Assembly (NCBI RefSeq): GCF_003574445.1
Contig: NZ_KZ984566.1
Location: forward strand, 1 to 64,000
DNA length: 64,000 bases
DNA from: Streptomyces sp. YIM 130001
Lineage (GTDB): Bacteria > Actinomycetota > Actinomycetes > Streptomycetales > Streptomycetaceae
Direction: 5' to 3'
This document shows, in pieces, positions 11,424 to 19,848 of the stretch (within the stretch, counting starts at the first letter, position 1; each line of letters opens with the position of its first letter). Both the position numbers and the translations under genes were made by a program. The notes under the pieces are model-generated. The model saw nothing but the letters and a program-made list of their open reading frames with translations. It ran no database searches and was not told the origin of the DNA.

Positions 11424-11468
11424 CGGGCGCCAAACGTCCTCTACGTCAAGGAAAGACGAGGTAGCGCG

Positions 11469-11597
11469 GTGAAGAAGCTTCTCCTGGTCGCACTGGCCGC
11501 CGTCGGCGGGCTCCTCGTGTACCGCCAGATCCAGGCGGATCGCGCCGAGCAGGATCTGTGGACGGAGGCGACCGACTCCGTGCCTTCGGGTTCGTGA
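11469..11597 (+). CDS. DLW-39 family small protein
   Basis: A 42-residue protein, VKKLLLVALAAVGG... with one N-terminal hydrophobic helix (about residues 3-17) and the family-defining DLW motif inside EQDLWTEATD. DLW-39 proteins are tiny actinobacterial proteins of unknown function found near gyrA and tRNA genes. The GTG at 11469 gives the usual family length; upstream in-frame starts overlap the promoter. GAAAGACGAG lies upstream as a weak ribosome-binding site. A hairpin follows 31 bp after the stop. Confidence 0.85.
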   Translation: MKKLLLVALAAVGGLLVYRQIQADRAEQDLWTEATDSVPSGS

Positions 11598-11627
11598 GCG
11601 ACCACAGATTTCAGTTTTTCGTGCAGG

Positions 11628-11653
11628 GCCCCGGCCGCAGTGGCGACCGGGGC
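11628..11653 (+). terminator. Terminator of the DLW-39 gene
   Basis: GCCCCGG (11628-11634) pairs with CCGGGGC (11647-11653), followed by TTTG. A typical GC-rich actinobacterial terminator. Confidence 0.7.
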
Positions 11654-11985
11654 TTTGTGCTGCTACGGGGCGTTCCTGGCGTTCCCACGTGCTGGTGCAG
11701 GCGGAGTGAGACGCGTTCTGCGGGGTGTGGCGTGCTGCTCGTGGCGGCGTGATCACTCTTCGTGCTCAATGTTCGCCCGAGTGAAGCATCCTCGGGTTCC
11801 AGCAAAGTGCGGTTGCGCGGAGTCGGAGCTTCTGCTTCCGGTGGCAGACAGCGTGGGGACGGTCGGTGCAGGATGGGGCGGACGCGGGCGGTCGGCCCGG
11901 GGACGTCCGGTGGGGGCCATCGGGGCGCGCATGCCGCGGACGTCGAGGACGTCGAGGACGTCGGACAAAGACAAGGAGCGCGGTG
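11654..11985. other. Intergenic stretch with 9-bp tandem repeat
   Basis: 332 bp without a supportable gene; open frames on both strands lack ribosome-binding sites and family features. At 11938-11964 there are three head-to-tail copies of GGACGTCG(A/G) ending just before the AAGGAG ribosome-binding site (11973-11978) of the next gene. Confidence 0.5.
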
Positions 11986-13260
11986 ATGGTGCGCGGCAGG
12001 GGGCGGACTGCGGCGGTGTGGGCGACGGCCCTGTGGGTGGCGGTGGCGGCGCCCGCACAGGCGCACGCGGCGGCCGAACCGGTCCCGTACGCCTTCGAGG
12101 ACGGGGCGCGCAGTGTGCAGGGCGGGTCCACTCCCAGCCAGGCGGAAGAGCTCGACGCGGACACGGCCTATCGCAGCTCCATCGGGCCCGATGAGCGGTT
12201 GGTGTACCGCGTCGAACTCGATGCCCGTTCCTCGGCCTACGTCTCTGCCGTTGCAGTGCCCGAACTCGGCTCCGATGTGACCTACGCCGACGGCATCAAG
12301 GTGACGTTGGAGAGCGGCGACGGAATGCGGTGCGGGTCGCAGGACCGGCGTTTCGGGTCCGCTCGTCATCCGCGGCCGCTGGCCGCCACCGCGGACCGCA
12401 CGATCAAGGGGAACGCCGGCCGCTGCAGCCGGGCCGGTACGTACGACGTGGTGGTCGAGCGGACGGGGGCGGACAGGTCCGCGGCGGATTCCTGGGAGCT
12501 CGAGCTGAATTTCCATGAGGAGCCGCCGCTGAAGTCCGGTGGTGGCGCCACCGAAGCGCCGGAGAACGCGAACTCGGCGCCGCCCGAGGTTCCGTCGGGT
12601 GATGCGGAGAGCGTCCGCGGAGGCAGCGGGTTCAGCTCGGCGGCAGCGGTGGGCGCCGGTGTCTGGAAGGACCGCATCGCGGCCGGCGAGACGCGCTTCT
12701 ATCGGGTGCCGCTGGGCTGGGGGCAGCAGATGTCGGCACGGGCCGAGCTGAACGACGTGGCGGACAGCGGGCCGGCGCCCGGTGCGCTGGCCCTGTCGCT
12801 GGCCAATCCGGTGCGTGGGGAGGTGGCCTCCGAGGCGGTGTCGTCGCCCGGTGAGCAGCCGCAGGTGGCGCTCGAGGCGCTGCCTCCGGTGGACTTCGCC
12901 AACCGCTTCTCGCCGCGTTCCGAGGTCAAGGCTGTGCGGTTCCCGGGGCAGTACTACCTCCAGGTCACGGCGAGTCCTGAGCTTCGGGGGGATGCAGGTG
13001 GTGAGGACCTCGGGGTGACGTTGCGGGTCGGGGTTCGGGGTGAGGCCGCTGACACCCCCGTGTACGCCGGTGATGCCGGGATCTTTCAGGTCGATCCGGA
13101 GAGCGATGAGGGTGGCGCCGGTGGTCCCGGGGCTGCCGGGGGCGGGTCGGACGACTCGATGAAGGTTGTGGCGGCCGCGGGGATCGGCACGGGCACGCTG
13201 TTGGTGCTCGGGCTCGGGGTGTGGACGGTGGTGGCTCGGCGGCGGGGGGCTGTGGCCTAG
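11986..13260 (+). CDS. Secreted, C-terminally membrane-anchored protein
   Basis: A 424-residue protein with a signal peptide (RTAAVWATALWVAVAAPAQAHA) and a C-terminal transmembrane helix (about VVAAAGIGTGTLLVLGLGVW) followed by the basic stop-transfer RRR. Two related extracellular modules can be seen: about residues 45-190 (tags Y..SIGPDERLVYRVEL) and about 215-380 (W.DRIAAGETRFYRVPL), each looking like a beta-sandwich, joined by a Ser/Gly/Pro linker. No catalytic motif was recognised. AAGGAG lies 7 bases before the ATG at 11986; an in-frame GTG at 11983 is the alternative. Function unknown. Confidence 0.7.
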   Translation: MVRGRGRTAAVWATALWVAVAAPAQAHAAAEPVPYAFEDGARSVQGGSTPSQAEELDADTAYRSSIGPDERLVYRVELDARSSAYVSAVAVPELGSDVTYADGIKVTLESGDGMRCGSQDRRFGSARHPRPLAATADRTIKGNAGRCSRAGTYDVVVERTGADRSAADSWELELNFHEEPPLKSGGGATEAPENANSAPPEVPSGDAESVRGGSGFSSAAAVGAGVWKDRIAAGETRFYRVPLGWGQQMSARAELNDVADSGPAPGALALSLANPVRGEVASEAVSSPGEQPQVALEALPPVDFANRFSPRSEVKAVRFPGQYYLQVTASPELRGDAGGEDLGVTLRVGVRGEAADTPVYAGDAGIFQVDPESDEGGAGGPGAAGGGSDDSMKVVAAAGIGTGTLLVLGLGVWTVVARRRGAVA

Positions 13261-13610
13261 GTGTGTTGATCACGAGTGTTGGTTTCCAGGGCAGGTGACT
13301 GGTCGTCGAACGGGTCCACACCGGCCGCCACGTCGCGTACGTCGCGGCCACGTCGCATGCGTTGCCGCCGTCGCCGAGGTGGGTGTCTCCCGCCCCCGTG
13401 CATAAATCGGCGGCTGATGATCTGTGGGCGATGCCGGGCTCATCGACCGCTCCAGCCGCCCGCACACGAGCTCCGCACATGACCCCGCACCGCATTCGGC
13501 CAGCCGCCCTCACCCGCGTGGGCACCCCTCCAGAGCAATACGCCTAGCGGGGCCCCGGTTCCGTCGGCCGGTGGGGTGCTTCGGTGGCTCGTGGCTCGGC
13601 TGTCTGGGGC
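13261..13610. other. Gene-free spacer between convergent genes
   Basis: 350 bp between the anchored protein and the kinase gene, which converge. Short frames exist but none has a ribosome-binding site or recognisable features. CACGTCGC recurs around 13330-13360. Nothing else was seen. Confidence 0.4.
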
Positions 13611-15344
13611 TCAGATGCGGGTCAGGGCCCAGATGCCGATGGCGAAGCAGGCTGCGGCGAGCAGGAGTACGGGGATGGTCACCTTGGCGGGAGGGCCTGG
13701 GCGCCTGCTGCGGTGGGAGGAGGGGCTGGGGTCGGGGGGAGATGCCGGTGTCGGTGCTGGTGGCGGAGTAGGTGCCGGTGCCGGGGCCGGGGCCGGGGCC
13801 GGGGAAATCGGTGCGGTCGGATGGGGAACCTGGGGCTGCTGAGCGGTGTATTGACGAGTAGGAGCGTTCTCGTAGCGGAGCGCAGTGGTCGGAGCCTGTG
13901 AGGGGTCCTCGCCGGGCAGCGGTGACGGTTTTGGTGCGGGGCTGGGAGAAGCCGGGGGGTGGTGCGGGACGTGTTCGGGTGTGGAGGACTCGGAGTACTC
14001 CGGGTACTGAGGCGTGGAGGGCTCGGGGTACTGGGTGTCCTGGAGCTGTTCGTGGTGCTGAGGGTGTGGTGCGCCGGGATGTGCGGGCGATTGGTCGCTG
14101 CCCCCGGTGAAGGTGTGAGGGTGCGCCGGCGGCCACGGATCCGGTTCCGGCTGCGGGACGCCGGGCTGATGCTCGGGCGCCCCGGGCGTGGGGACGGGTT
14201 GGGCAGATCCCGGTGTGGGAGAAGGCGTAGAGGGGTGACGTGGCGCTTCGAGGGAGGAGGAACTCGGTTGCTCCGGTGGCGTGTTCGCGTCCGGTGCGGG
14301 GGCTGATGCGGCCGGTGGAGCGGGAGTGCTCGTGTCGGAGCGTACGGCTGCCGAGGGCTCGGAGGGCGAGGCCGGTGGGTCGGCTGGGGGTGTTGCGGGG
14401 CCCGGGAGTTCGGGGCCGTCGTACGGGCCGGGAGCAGGATCGCCGGAATCGGGCGAGACGTCCTCGGGGAGTGGGCCGTCCGGGCCGAAACCGAGGGGCA
14501 GCGGGCCGAGTTGGTCGAAGATCTCCACCAACTCGTCGTCCGGGCCGGGCTCCGGCAGTAGCTCCGCCGCGGCCGTCAGCGCCTTGCGGGCGCCCGTGGA
14601 CGTGCGGAAGCGTGCGTCCGGGTCGGGCTGCAGCAGGGTCGCGACCACCTGCCACAGCGGCTCCGGAATGCCCTGCGGGGCGCTCGGTGTGCCGTCGGCG
14701 AAGTGGTCGACCAGGGCTTGTGAGTCCGGTTTGGCGCCCTCGAGGAGATACAGGGCGACCAGGCCGACGGCGAACAGGTCCGCGGGGAAGTCCGGTTCCT
14801 CTCCGGCCAGTTGTTCGGGGGCGAAGTAACCGGGCGTACCCACTACGTAGTTGGTCTCGGTGAGGCGGGGCTCGCCCTTGCGCATCGAGATCCCGAAGTC
14901 GGACAGGCGCAGATGAGGGCGGCCCGTTCCGGTGGCCTCGAGCAGGATGTTGGCCGGCTTGATGTCCCGGTGTACGACGCCCTCCGCATGCACCGCGGTC
15001 AGACCCGCGAGGAGTTGATCGAGCAGGACACAGACGTAACTCGGCGGCAGCGGCCCGTAGTCCCCGATGACGTGGGCGAGTGAGCCACCGCGCACCAGGT
15101 CCATGGTGAACAGGACCTTGTCGTCGTCGGCGGCCCAGCTGGCGGGCGCGAGCACATGGGGGTGATCGATCCGCAGGGCCTGTTCCCGTACGAAGCGCAG
15201 CAGTGCGAAGGCGTCGCTCTGCTGGAGGACCTTGGCGGCCACGTAGCGGCGACGACGGTGGTCCCAGGCGCGCCAGACCGCGCCGACACCGCCGTGTCCG
15301 ATCGGGTCGACCAGTTCGTACCGGCCGGCGAAGACCTCACCCAT
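13611..15344 (-). CDS. Membrane-anchored Ser/Thr protein kinase with Pro-rich linker
   Basis: Hanks-type kinase of 577 residues: ATP-binding loop GHGGVGAV (16-23), catalytic Lys38 (VAAK), HRDIKPAN (125-132), DFG (149-151) and GTPGYFAPEQ in the activation segment. After about residue 275 comes a roughly 270-residue Pro/Ser/Glu-rich disordered linker, then a basic patch (SHRSRRPGPP) and a single C-terminal transmembrane helix with almost nothing outside, so there is no sensor domain. DNA for the linker contains GGGGCC hexanucleotide runs near 13783-13805. The gene starts 36 bp after an HTH regulator gene in the same direction and is probably in one operon with it. Confidence 0.92.
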   Translation of the reverse strand: MGEVFAGRYELVDPIGHGGVGAVWRAWDHRRRRYVAAKVLQQSDAFALLRFVREQALRIDHPHVLAPASWAADDDKVLFTMDLVRGGSLAHVIGDYGPLPPSYVCVLLDQLLAGLTAVHAEGVVHRDIKPANILLEATGTGRPHLRLSDFGISMRKGEPRLTETNYVVGTPGYFAPEQLAGEEPDFPADLFAVGLVALYLLEGAKPDSQALVDHFADGTPSAPQGIPEPLWQVVATLLQPDPDARFRTSTGARKALTAAAELLPEPGPDDELVEIFDQLGPLPLGFGPDGPLPEDVSPDSGDPAPGPYDGPELPGPATPPADPPASPSEPSAAVRSDTSTPAPPAASAPAPDANTPPEQPSSSSLEAPRHPSTPSPTPGSAQPVPTPGAPEHQPGVPQPEPDPWPPAHPHTFTGGSDQSPAHPGAPHPQHHEQLQDTQYPEPSTPQYPEYSESSTPEHVPHHPPASPSPAPKPSPLPGEDPSQAPTTALRYENAPTRQYTAQQPQVPHPTAPISPAPAPAPAPAPTPPPAPTPASPPDPSPSSHRSRRPGPPAKVTIPVLLLAAACFAIGIWALTRI

Positions 15345-15380
15345 GGTCCTGCTGCACTCCCACTTCGGCCTGCGGGCCGC

Positions 15381-15929
15381 TCAGCTCTGGTGCGCCTCGT
15401 AGTGGGCCACCGCGTCGGCGGTACGCCCGGCGCCGTACACGCGGAGAAACTCTGCCAGTTCCGGATGGGTCGGGGCGAGGGCGTCCGCGGCATCGATGAT
15501 GTCGCCGGCGGCCGAGACGGAGCGGAGCAGGGACTGGATCTCGCGGACCACGCGCTTGACGGTGGGTGCGCCGGAACTGGCCGTGGTCTGGCTGGTGTTG
15601 GTCAGCACCGAACCGCCCTGCGACTTCTTGATCTCCTCCATGCGCCCGGTGGCCTCCGCGGCGCTGACGCTGCCGTCGGCCACCTGGCCGGAGAGTTCCT
15701 GGAGCTGTTGGACGCGCTGGACGACCGCCGGATTGCCGATCTTGGCGCGCTGGCCGCTCATGAGCTGAGACAGCATCGGCGCCGACAGGCCGAGGACCGC
15801 AGCGAGGCGAGCCTGGTTCAGGCCCAGGTCGTCTATGAGCCGGCGGAAGAGCGCGCCCAGCGGCTCCCCGTACCAGTTCCGCTGTAGCTCTCTGGCTCTG
15901 GCGGTGGCTTCCTGCTGTGCTGCGTCCAT
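15381..15929 (-). CDS. Helix-turn-helix DNA-binding protein
   Basis: A 182-residue cytoplasmic regulator. The N-terminal part (about residues 34-60, LNQARLAAVLGLSAPMLSQLMSGQR) is an XRE/Cro-like helix-turn-helix. The remainder is alpha-helical with a Ser/Thr-rich hinge near residue 110 and a C-terminal helical domain ending AVAHYEAHQS. GGGGAGACGCC before the ATG supports the start. It is the first gene of a two-gene unit with the downstream Ser/Thr kinase, so it is a plausible phosphorylation target; that is inference. Confidence 0.8.
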   Translation of the reverse strand: MDAAQQEATARARELQRNWYGEPLGALFRRLIDDLGLNQARLAAVLGLSAPMLSQLMSGQRAKIGNPAVVQRVQQLQELSGQVADGSVSAAEATGRMEEIKKSQGGSVLTNTSQTTASSGAPTVKRVVREIQSLLRSVSAAGDIIDAADALAPTHPELAEFLRVYGAGRTADAVAHYEAHQS

Positions 15930-16006
15930 GGCGTCTCCCCTTCGCTGGTGCGAACCTCGTCGTGCATCCTACGGAGCGTGGTCGGGGACCGGGACCCCCA
16001 ATCCTT

Positions 16007-16037
16007 TTGTGAGATCCCGGGGGTGACCCGGTACTCT
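16007..16037 (+). promoter_or_regulatory. tRNA-Ala promoter
   Basis: TTGTGA at 16007-16012 and TACTCT at 16032-16037 are separated by 19 bp, with the tRNA starting 50 bases downstream. The spacing is slightly long. Confidence 0.45.
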
Positions 16038-16087
16038 TGGCTGCGGCACCGGCCCGGACGACGTGATCGGACGGGAGCGGCTGCCAC

Positions 16088-16160
16088 GGGGCCTTAGCTC
16101 AGTTGGTAGAGCGCTGTCTTTGCATGGCAGATGTCAGGGGTTCGACTCCCCTAGGCTCCA
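16088..16160 (+). tRNA. tRNA-Ala (TGC)
   Basis: A 73-nt cloverleaf with acceptor GGGGCCT (16088-16094) pairing with AGGCTCC (16153-16159, one G-U), discriminator A at 16160, anticodon TGC at 16121-16123 and T-arm AGGGGTTCGACTCCCCT. No CCA is encoded. Confidence 0.97.
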
Positions 16161-16166
16161 CTCCAC

Positions 16167-16210
16167 AAAAGCCCCCCGACCTGCATAAACGCAGGACCGG
16201 GGGGCTTTTT
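16167..16210 (+). terminator. Terminator of tRNA-Ala
   Basis: AAAAGCCCCCCG (16167-16178) pairs with CGGGGGGCTTTT (ending 16209) and is followed by T residues. A classic intrinsic terminator with a second small stem (CCTGC/GCAGG) in the loop. Confidence 0.9.
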
Positions 16211-16326
16211 GGGCGGTGCGGTGCGAGGGCGGGGCGCGGCGTCAACGCCGTGGGCGTCCAGCGGAGTTGGACCGCGTCGGGCACGAGTCGTCCCCGCACT
16301 TCAGGCGCGCGTGAGGAGTATCGCCG

Positions 16327-16968
16327 GTGTCGTACCCGCTGTTGTTGCCGCCGTCGGAGGCAGATCCGCGGACGCGGTGGTTCGCGGTCGGCCGGGCCAG
16401 GGCGAAGCGGGCGGGCGTCGGCACGGCCGCCCTCGGCGGCCTCGGCGGCACGCTGGCCGTGTCTCTGGCGCTCGCGGCAGCCGACGGCGGGACGAGCGGT
16501 GGCGCCCGTCTCGTCCTCGTCACCCTGGCCGTGCTGCTGCTCACCCTGGTGGCGATCGGCGTCCGCCGGATCTGGCGCATCGCCGGCGACCGCCGCGCCC
16601 GCCTCGGCGTCGGTCCGCAGGGGGTGTGGTGGTGCGAGCAGGAGGTCGCGTTCCTGTTCCCGTGGCAGGTGCTTGCCGGGACCGCCGTACTCAGCCTGCG
16701 GACCCGCACGTCCAAGAGCAGCTACTTCATCCAGTATCTGGAGCTCTTCACGGTCGCCGGGGCCGTCCCGTTGCATCCGGTCCTCGACCGCCTGGTGATC
16801 GCGGGGCGCTACCGCCTGGAGCTGCCGGACGCCCGGCTGCTCGGCGGTCTGCTGCCGCTCACCACGGGATTCGCCGACCCGTTGAGCGAAGCCCTGGCGG
16901 GTGCGAGCCCCGGCCGATGGTGGGGCCGCCAGAGCCGCGACTGGACCGAGGCCGACCGGATGCGCTGA
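16327..16968 (+). CDS. Two-helix membrane protein, unknown function
   Basis: A 213-residue protein with two transmembrane helices near residues 31-53 and 60-80, followed by a cytoplasmic domain of about 130 residues rich in beta-type pattern (GVGPQGVWWCEQEVAFLFPWQV...). The topology resembles bacterial PH-domain-like membrane proteins, but that is only a resemblance. GAGGAG at 16313-16318 lies 8 bases before the GTG. It stands alone after tRNA-Ala and converges with the DUF5324 gene. Confidence 0.65.
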   Translation: MSYPLLLPPSEADPRTRWFAVGRARAKRAGVGTAALGGLGGTLAVSLALAAADGGTSGGARLVLVTLAVLLLTLVAIGVRRIWRIAGDRRARLGVGPQGVWWCEQEVAFLFPWQVLAGTAVLSLRTRTSKSSYFIQYLELFTVAGAVPLHPVLDRLVIAGRYRLELPDARLLGGLLPLTTGFADPLSEALAGASPGRWWGRQSRDWTEADRMR

Positions 16969-17044
16969 CCGGACACCTGGAGCAGCGCGGCGGCATCGTC
17001 TTGGACGAGAGTCCGACCCCGGTGCCCGAGATGCCCCCTGAACC

Positions 17045-17130
17045 GGTACTCGAACCAGTACTCGAGCGATCCGGGATTCAGTACTGGATTCAGTACCGGC
17101 GGCAGTACTCGACCGCCCGAATTCAGTACT
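17045..17130. repeat. Cluster of six AGTACT-type palindromes
   Basis: GGTACT 17045, AGTACT 17057, AGTACT 17080, AGTACC 17092, AGTACT 17104 and AGTACT 17125 occur within 86 bp between two convergent genes. Several share longer flanks, TTCAGTACTGG / TTCAGTACCGG / TTCAGTACTCC and AGTACTCGA, so the array looks like a diverged repeat and not chance. No open reading frame uses it. Confidence 0.6.
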
Positions 17131-17230
17131 CCGACAGACCGCGACGGGCAGTCACGACGAGGGGTGGCGGACCCGAAGGCCCGCCACCCCATCGATGTCA
17201 GCGCCCGGCCGTGCGGGCGTCTCGTCCCGT

Positions 17231-17932
17231 TCAGCCGCGTTCGTCGCGCTCCGCCGCCTCCGTCTCGGCCTGCTTGGCCTGGACCTCGGGGTCGAGCGGG
17301 CTCCGGTCACTGCCGTCCACCGACGACAGCGGAGACCGGTCGGCGACCTCGGTCGGCTCGGGCGGTTCCACCAGCCAGTCGGGGTTGGCCTGCTTGTCCC
17401 ACCACTTCCAGGCGGCGAACGCGGCGCCCGCCAGGAGCCCGACGATCGCCACACGCTTGGTGAAGCGGCCGGCCGCGGCGCGGCGCTCGTGCTTGCGGAC
17501 GATCCGCTGGATGTCCTTGTGCGAGACCTGGCCACGCAGTGCCGCCACGGCCGCGCTGCTCCGGGCCGCTGCTTCGGCTGCGGCCGGCTGAGCGACGGCC
17601 ACGGCCTGCTCGACCCGAGGGCGGGTGGCGGACGCGGCGTTCGAGGCGGCCTCTCGCGTACGGACGGCCGCGCGGTCCACCGTCGGCGGCACGTGGACGC
17701 GAGCCTGCTCGATGCGCGGTGCGAGGTGTGCGTCGTACTGCAGACGAGCCTGGTCGGCGGCCTGATGCGCCGCGGTCGAGACCCGGGGTGCGAGCCGGCT
17801 ACGTGCTTCGTGCGCGTAACCGGCGGCCCGGTCCCGGGCCGTGTCGGCGTAGGGCGCCACCACTTCCGCGGCGTGGCGCACGCTGTCCTTCGCCGAGCTC
17901 GCGGCGGCGCGTGCGCTGTCGATGCGGGTCAC
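17231..17932 (-). CDS. DUF5324-like protein
   Basis: A 233-residue protein. The first 130 residues are Ala/Arg-rich amphipathic helix, resembling apolipoprotein-like repeats (TARDRAAGYAHEARSRLAPRV), followed by a basic stretch, a single transmembrane helix near residues 155-175 (VAIVGLLAGAAFAAWKWW) and an acidic C-terminus. It matches the DUF5324 family as I remember it; function unknown. The GTG at 17932 follows GGAGGAGG by 6 bases, preferred to an upstream in-frame ATG at 17992 without such a site. Confidence 0.7.
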   Translation of the reverse strand: MTRIDSARAAASSAKDSVRHAAEVVAPYADTARDRAAGYAHEARSRLAPRVSTAAHQAADQARLQYDAHLAPRIEQARVHVPPTVDRAAVRTREAASNAASATRPRVEQAVAVAQPAAAEAAARSSAAVAALRGQVSHKDIQRIVRKHERRAAAGRFTKRVAIVGLLAGAAFAAWKWWDKQANPDWLVEPPEPTEVADRSPLSSVDGSDRSPLDPEVQAKQAETEAAERDERG

Positions 17933-18273
17933 TGGATCCTCCTCCTCGGTGGCGTACGCGGGGGTGTAGGGGTGCCCCCCAAGCGAACACACTTCACCTT
18001 TCCACCCTTTTTCGGATCATGCGCGTCGGCGAACTCCGCAGTGGCCGCCCGTATCGGGCATTCGGAGCAGCGGCCTCCGTAGCGCGAGAGATCTGGCCCT
18101 TCGGGCATTGCGGTACAAGGGGTGCCTGGGACCGACCATGCCACGGATCGGCCCGGGAGGAACCCGTCCGGCAGGAATCGTCCGCGTCCCTGTCCCCTTC
18201 GCCGCCCCTTGCCCGCGTCGGACCCGATCCGTGCGAGGATCGGGGAGTCAGTGAAGACAACGGAAGGCAGATC
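17933..18273. other. Divergent promoter region between the DUF5324 and cyclophilin genes
   Basis: 341 bp. It contains a relatively AT-rich patch at about 17990-18020 (cacttcacctttccaccc and following T-run). GGAAGG at 18261-18266 serves the cyclophilin. A Cys-containing minus-strand frame exists near 18110-17970 but has no ribosome-binding site. No named operator was recognised. Confidence 0.4.
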
Positions 18274-18801
18274 GTGGCTGAGCAGCTTTACGCCACCCTG
18301 AAGACCAACCAAGGCGACATCGAAGTCCGGCTGCTGCCGAACCACGCGCCCAAGACGGTCCAGAACTTTGTCGAACTCGCCAAGGGCGAGCGCGAATGGG
18401 TCCACCCCGAGACCGGCAAGAAGTCCTCGGACAGGCTCTACGACGGCACGGTCTTCCACCGCGTCATCAGCGGCTTCATGCTCCAGGGCGGCGACCCCCT
18501 CGGGAACGGCACCGGTGGCCCCGGCTACCAGTTCGGGGACGAGTTCCACCCGGAGCTGTCCTTCGACAAGCCGTACCTCCTGGCCATGGCCAATGCCGGC
18601 CCGGGTACGAACGGCTCGCAGTTCTTCATCACCGTCGCGCCGACCGCGTGGCTGACCCGGAAGCACACCATTTTCGGTGAGGTCACCGACGGGGCGAGCC
18701 AGAAGGTCGTGGACGCCATCGGGACCACCCCGACGAACCCGCGCACGGACCGTCCGGTCAATGACGTCGTCATCGAGTCGGTCGTCATCGAGGAGCGCTA
18801 G
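18274..18801 (+). CDS. Peptidyl-prolyl cis-trans isomerase (cyclophilin type)
   Basis: Cytoplasmic cyclophilin of 175 residues catalysing proline isomerisation. Signature motifs are FHRVISGFMLQGGDP (catalytic Arg), GTNGSQFFIT and LTRKHTIFGEV (the usual active-site Trp position holds a His in this bacterial subfamily). GTG at 18274 gives the conserved MAEQLYATLKTNQGDIEVRL start; a long upstream open frame is fortuitous. A cyclophilin gene at this distance from gyrA is conserved from Mycobacterium (ppiA) to Streptomyces. Confidence 0.94.
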   Translation: MAEQLYATLKTNQGDIEVRLLPNHAPKTVQNFVELAKGEREWVHPETGKKSSDRLYDGTVFHRVISGFMLQGGDPLGNGTGGPGYQFGDEFHPELSFDKPYLLAMANAGPGTNGSQFFITVAPTAWLTRKHTIFGEVTDGASQKVVDAIGTTPTNPRTDRPVNDVVIESVVIEER

Positions 18802-18852
18802 GTCTTGTCCTAGACGTTCCGTTCCCGCGGTCCCCCGCACGGGGAACCTTTT

Positions 18853-18884
18853 CGCCCCGCTCATCCGTAGGGATGGGCGGGGCG
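18853..18884 (+). terminator. Terminator after the cyclophilin gene
   Basis: CGCCCCGC-TCATCC (18853-18866) pairs with GGATGG-GCGGGGCG (18871-18884), with one T-G pair and a GTAG loop. Confidence 0.65.
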
Positions 18885-18926
18885 GTGCGTTGATGTGTGC
18901 GCCGTCGTAAGGAGTGAGGGGATCCC

Positions 18927-19820
18927 ATGGAGCAGGCGCCAGGCAGTGGACAGGAGCCTCAGAACCCGGGCCTGCCGGGCTGCTACCGGCACCCGGACCG
19001 TGAGACCGGCATCCGGTGCGCCCGGTGCGAGCGCCCCATCTGCCCGGAGTGCATGATCTCCGCCTCCGTCGGCTTCCAGTGCCCCGACTGCGTACGCGAA
19101 GGCTCCGGCACCGGCCACGCCCCGTCCGCGAACCAGCCGCGCACCCTCGCCGGCGGCACGATCGCCGCCGACCCCCGCCTCCTCACCAAGGTCCTGATCG
19201 GGATCAACGCGGCGGTGTTCATCGCCGTCCTGGCGACCGACGACCGGCTGGTCCGCGACCTCTCGCTGATCGGCCAGTTCTGGGACTACTTCGGGGCGCC
19301 GCTGCAGGGCGTCGCCGAGGGACAGTGGTACCGCCTGGTCACCTCGATGTTCCTGCACCAGGAAATCTGGCACCTGGGGTTCAACATGCTGGGCCTGTGG
19401 TGGCTCGGCGGCCCACTCGAAGCGGCCCTCGGCAGGGCGCGTTACCTCTCGCTCTATCTGATCTCCGGTCTCGCGGGCAGCGCCCTGACGTATCTGATCG
19501 CGGCTCCCAACCAGCCCTCGCTCGGCGCGTCCGGCGCGGTCTTCGGTCTGATGGGCGCCACAGCGGTGCTGATGCGCCGGCTCAACTACGACCTGCGCCC
19601 GGTCCTGGTGCTCCTCGCGCTGAACCTGCTCTTCACCTTCACCTGGAGCGGTATCGCCTGGGAGGCGCACGTCGGCGGTCTGGTGGCCGGCACGGCGATC
19701 GCGTACGCCATGGTGCACGCGCCCCGGGAGCGACGGGCCCTGGTGCAGTACGGAGTCTGTGGACTGGTGCTGCTGGTCGTTGTCGCGGTGGTCGTGGTGC
19801 GCACCACGCAGCTCGTCTGA
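18927..19820 (+). CDS. Rhomboid-family intramembrane serine protease with zinc-binding head
   Basis: A 297-residue integral membrane protease. Residues 19-58 form a Cys/His cluster (CYRHPDRETGIRCARCERPICPECM and FQCPDC) like a B-box zinc finger. The rhomboid domain follows with six or seven helices: HLGFNMLGLWWLG (oxyanion His/Asn), GASGAVFG with the nucleophile Ser, and EAHVGGLVAG with the catalytic His. AAGGAG and a GAGGGGATCCC stretch precede the ATG. Such fusions are usual for actinobacterial rhomboids. Substrates are unknown. It lies 125 bp after the cyclophilin. Confidence 0.92.
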   Translation: MEQAPGSGQEPQNPGLPGCYRHPDRETGIRCARCERPICPECMISASVGFQCPDCVREGSGTGHAPSANQPRTLAGGTIAADPRLLTKVLIGINAAVFIAVLATDDRLVRDLSLIGQFWDYFGAPLQGVAEGQWYRLVTSMFLHQEIWHLGFNMLGLWWLGGPLEAALGRARYLSLYLISGLAGSALTYLIAAPNQPSLGASGAVFGLMGATAVLMRRLNYDLRPVLVLLALNLLFTFTWSGIAWEAHVGGLVAGTAIAYAMVHAPRERRALVQYGVCGLVLLVVVAVVVVRTTQLV

Positions 19821-19848
19821 GTGATCGCCGGCTCGGCCTTGGCCATAG

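Noticed and set aside
13510..14655. Alternative minus-strand frame within the kinase linker
   Set aside because: It is a shadow of the Pro-rich linker in another frame, rich in Arg/Pro, with no start signal.
17970..18110. Short minus-strand frame with CSEC and a third Cys (MPEGPDLSRYGG...) in the DUF5324/cyclophilin spacer
   Set aside because: It looks faintly like a zinc-binding peptide, but there is no ribosome-binding site, it runs into the DUF5324 start region, and no family was recognised.
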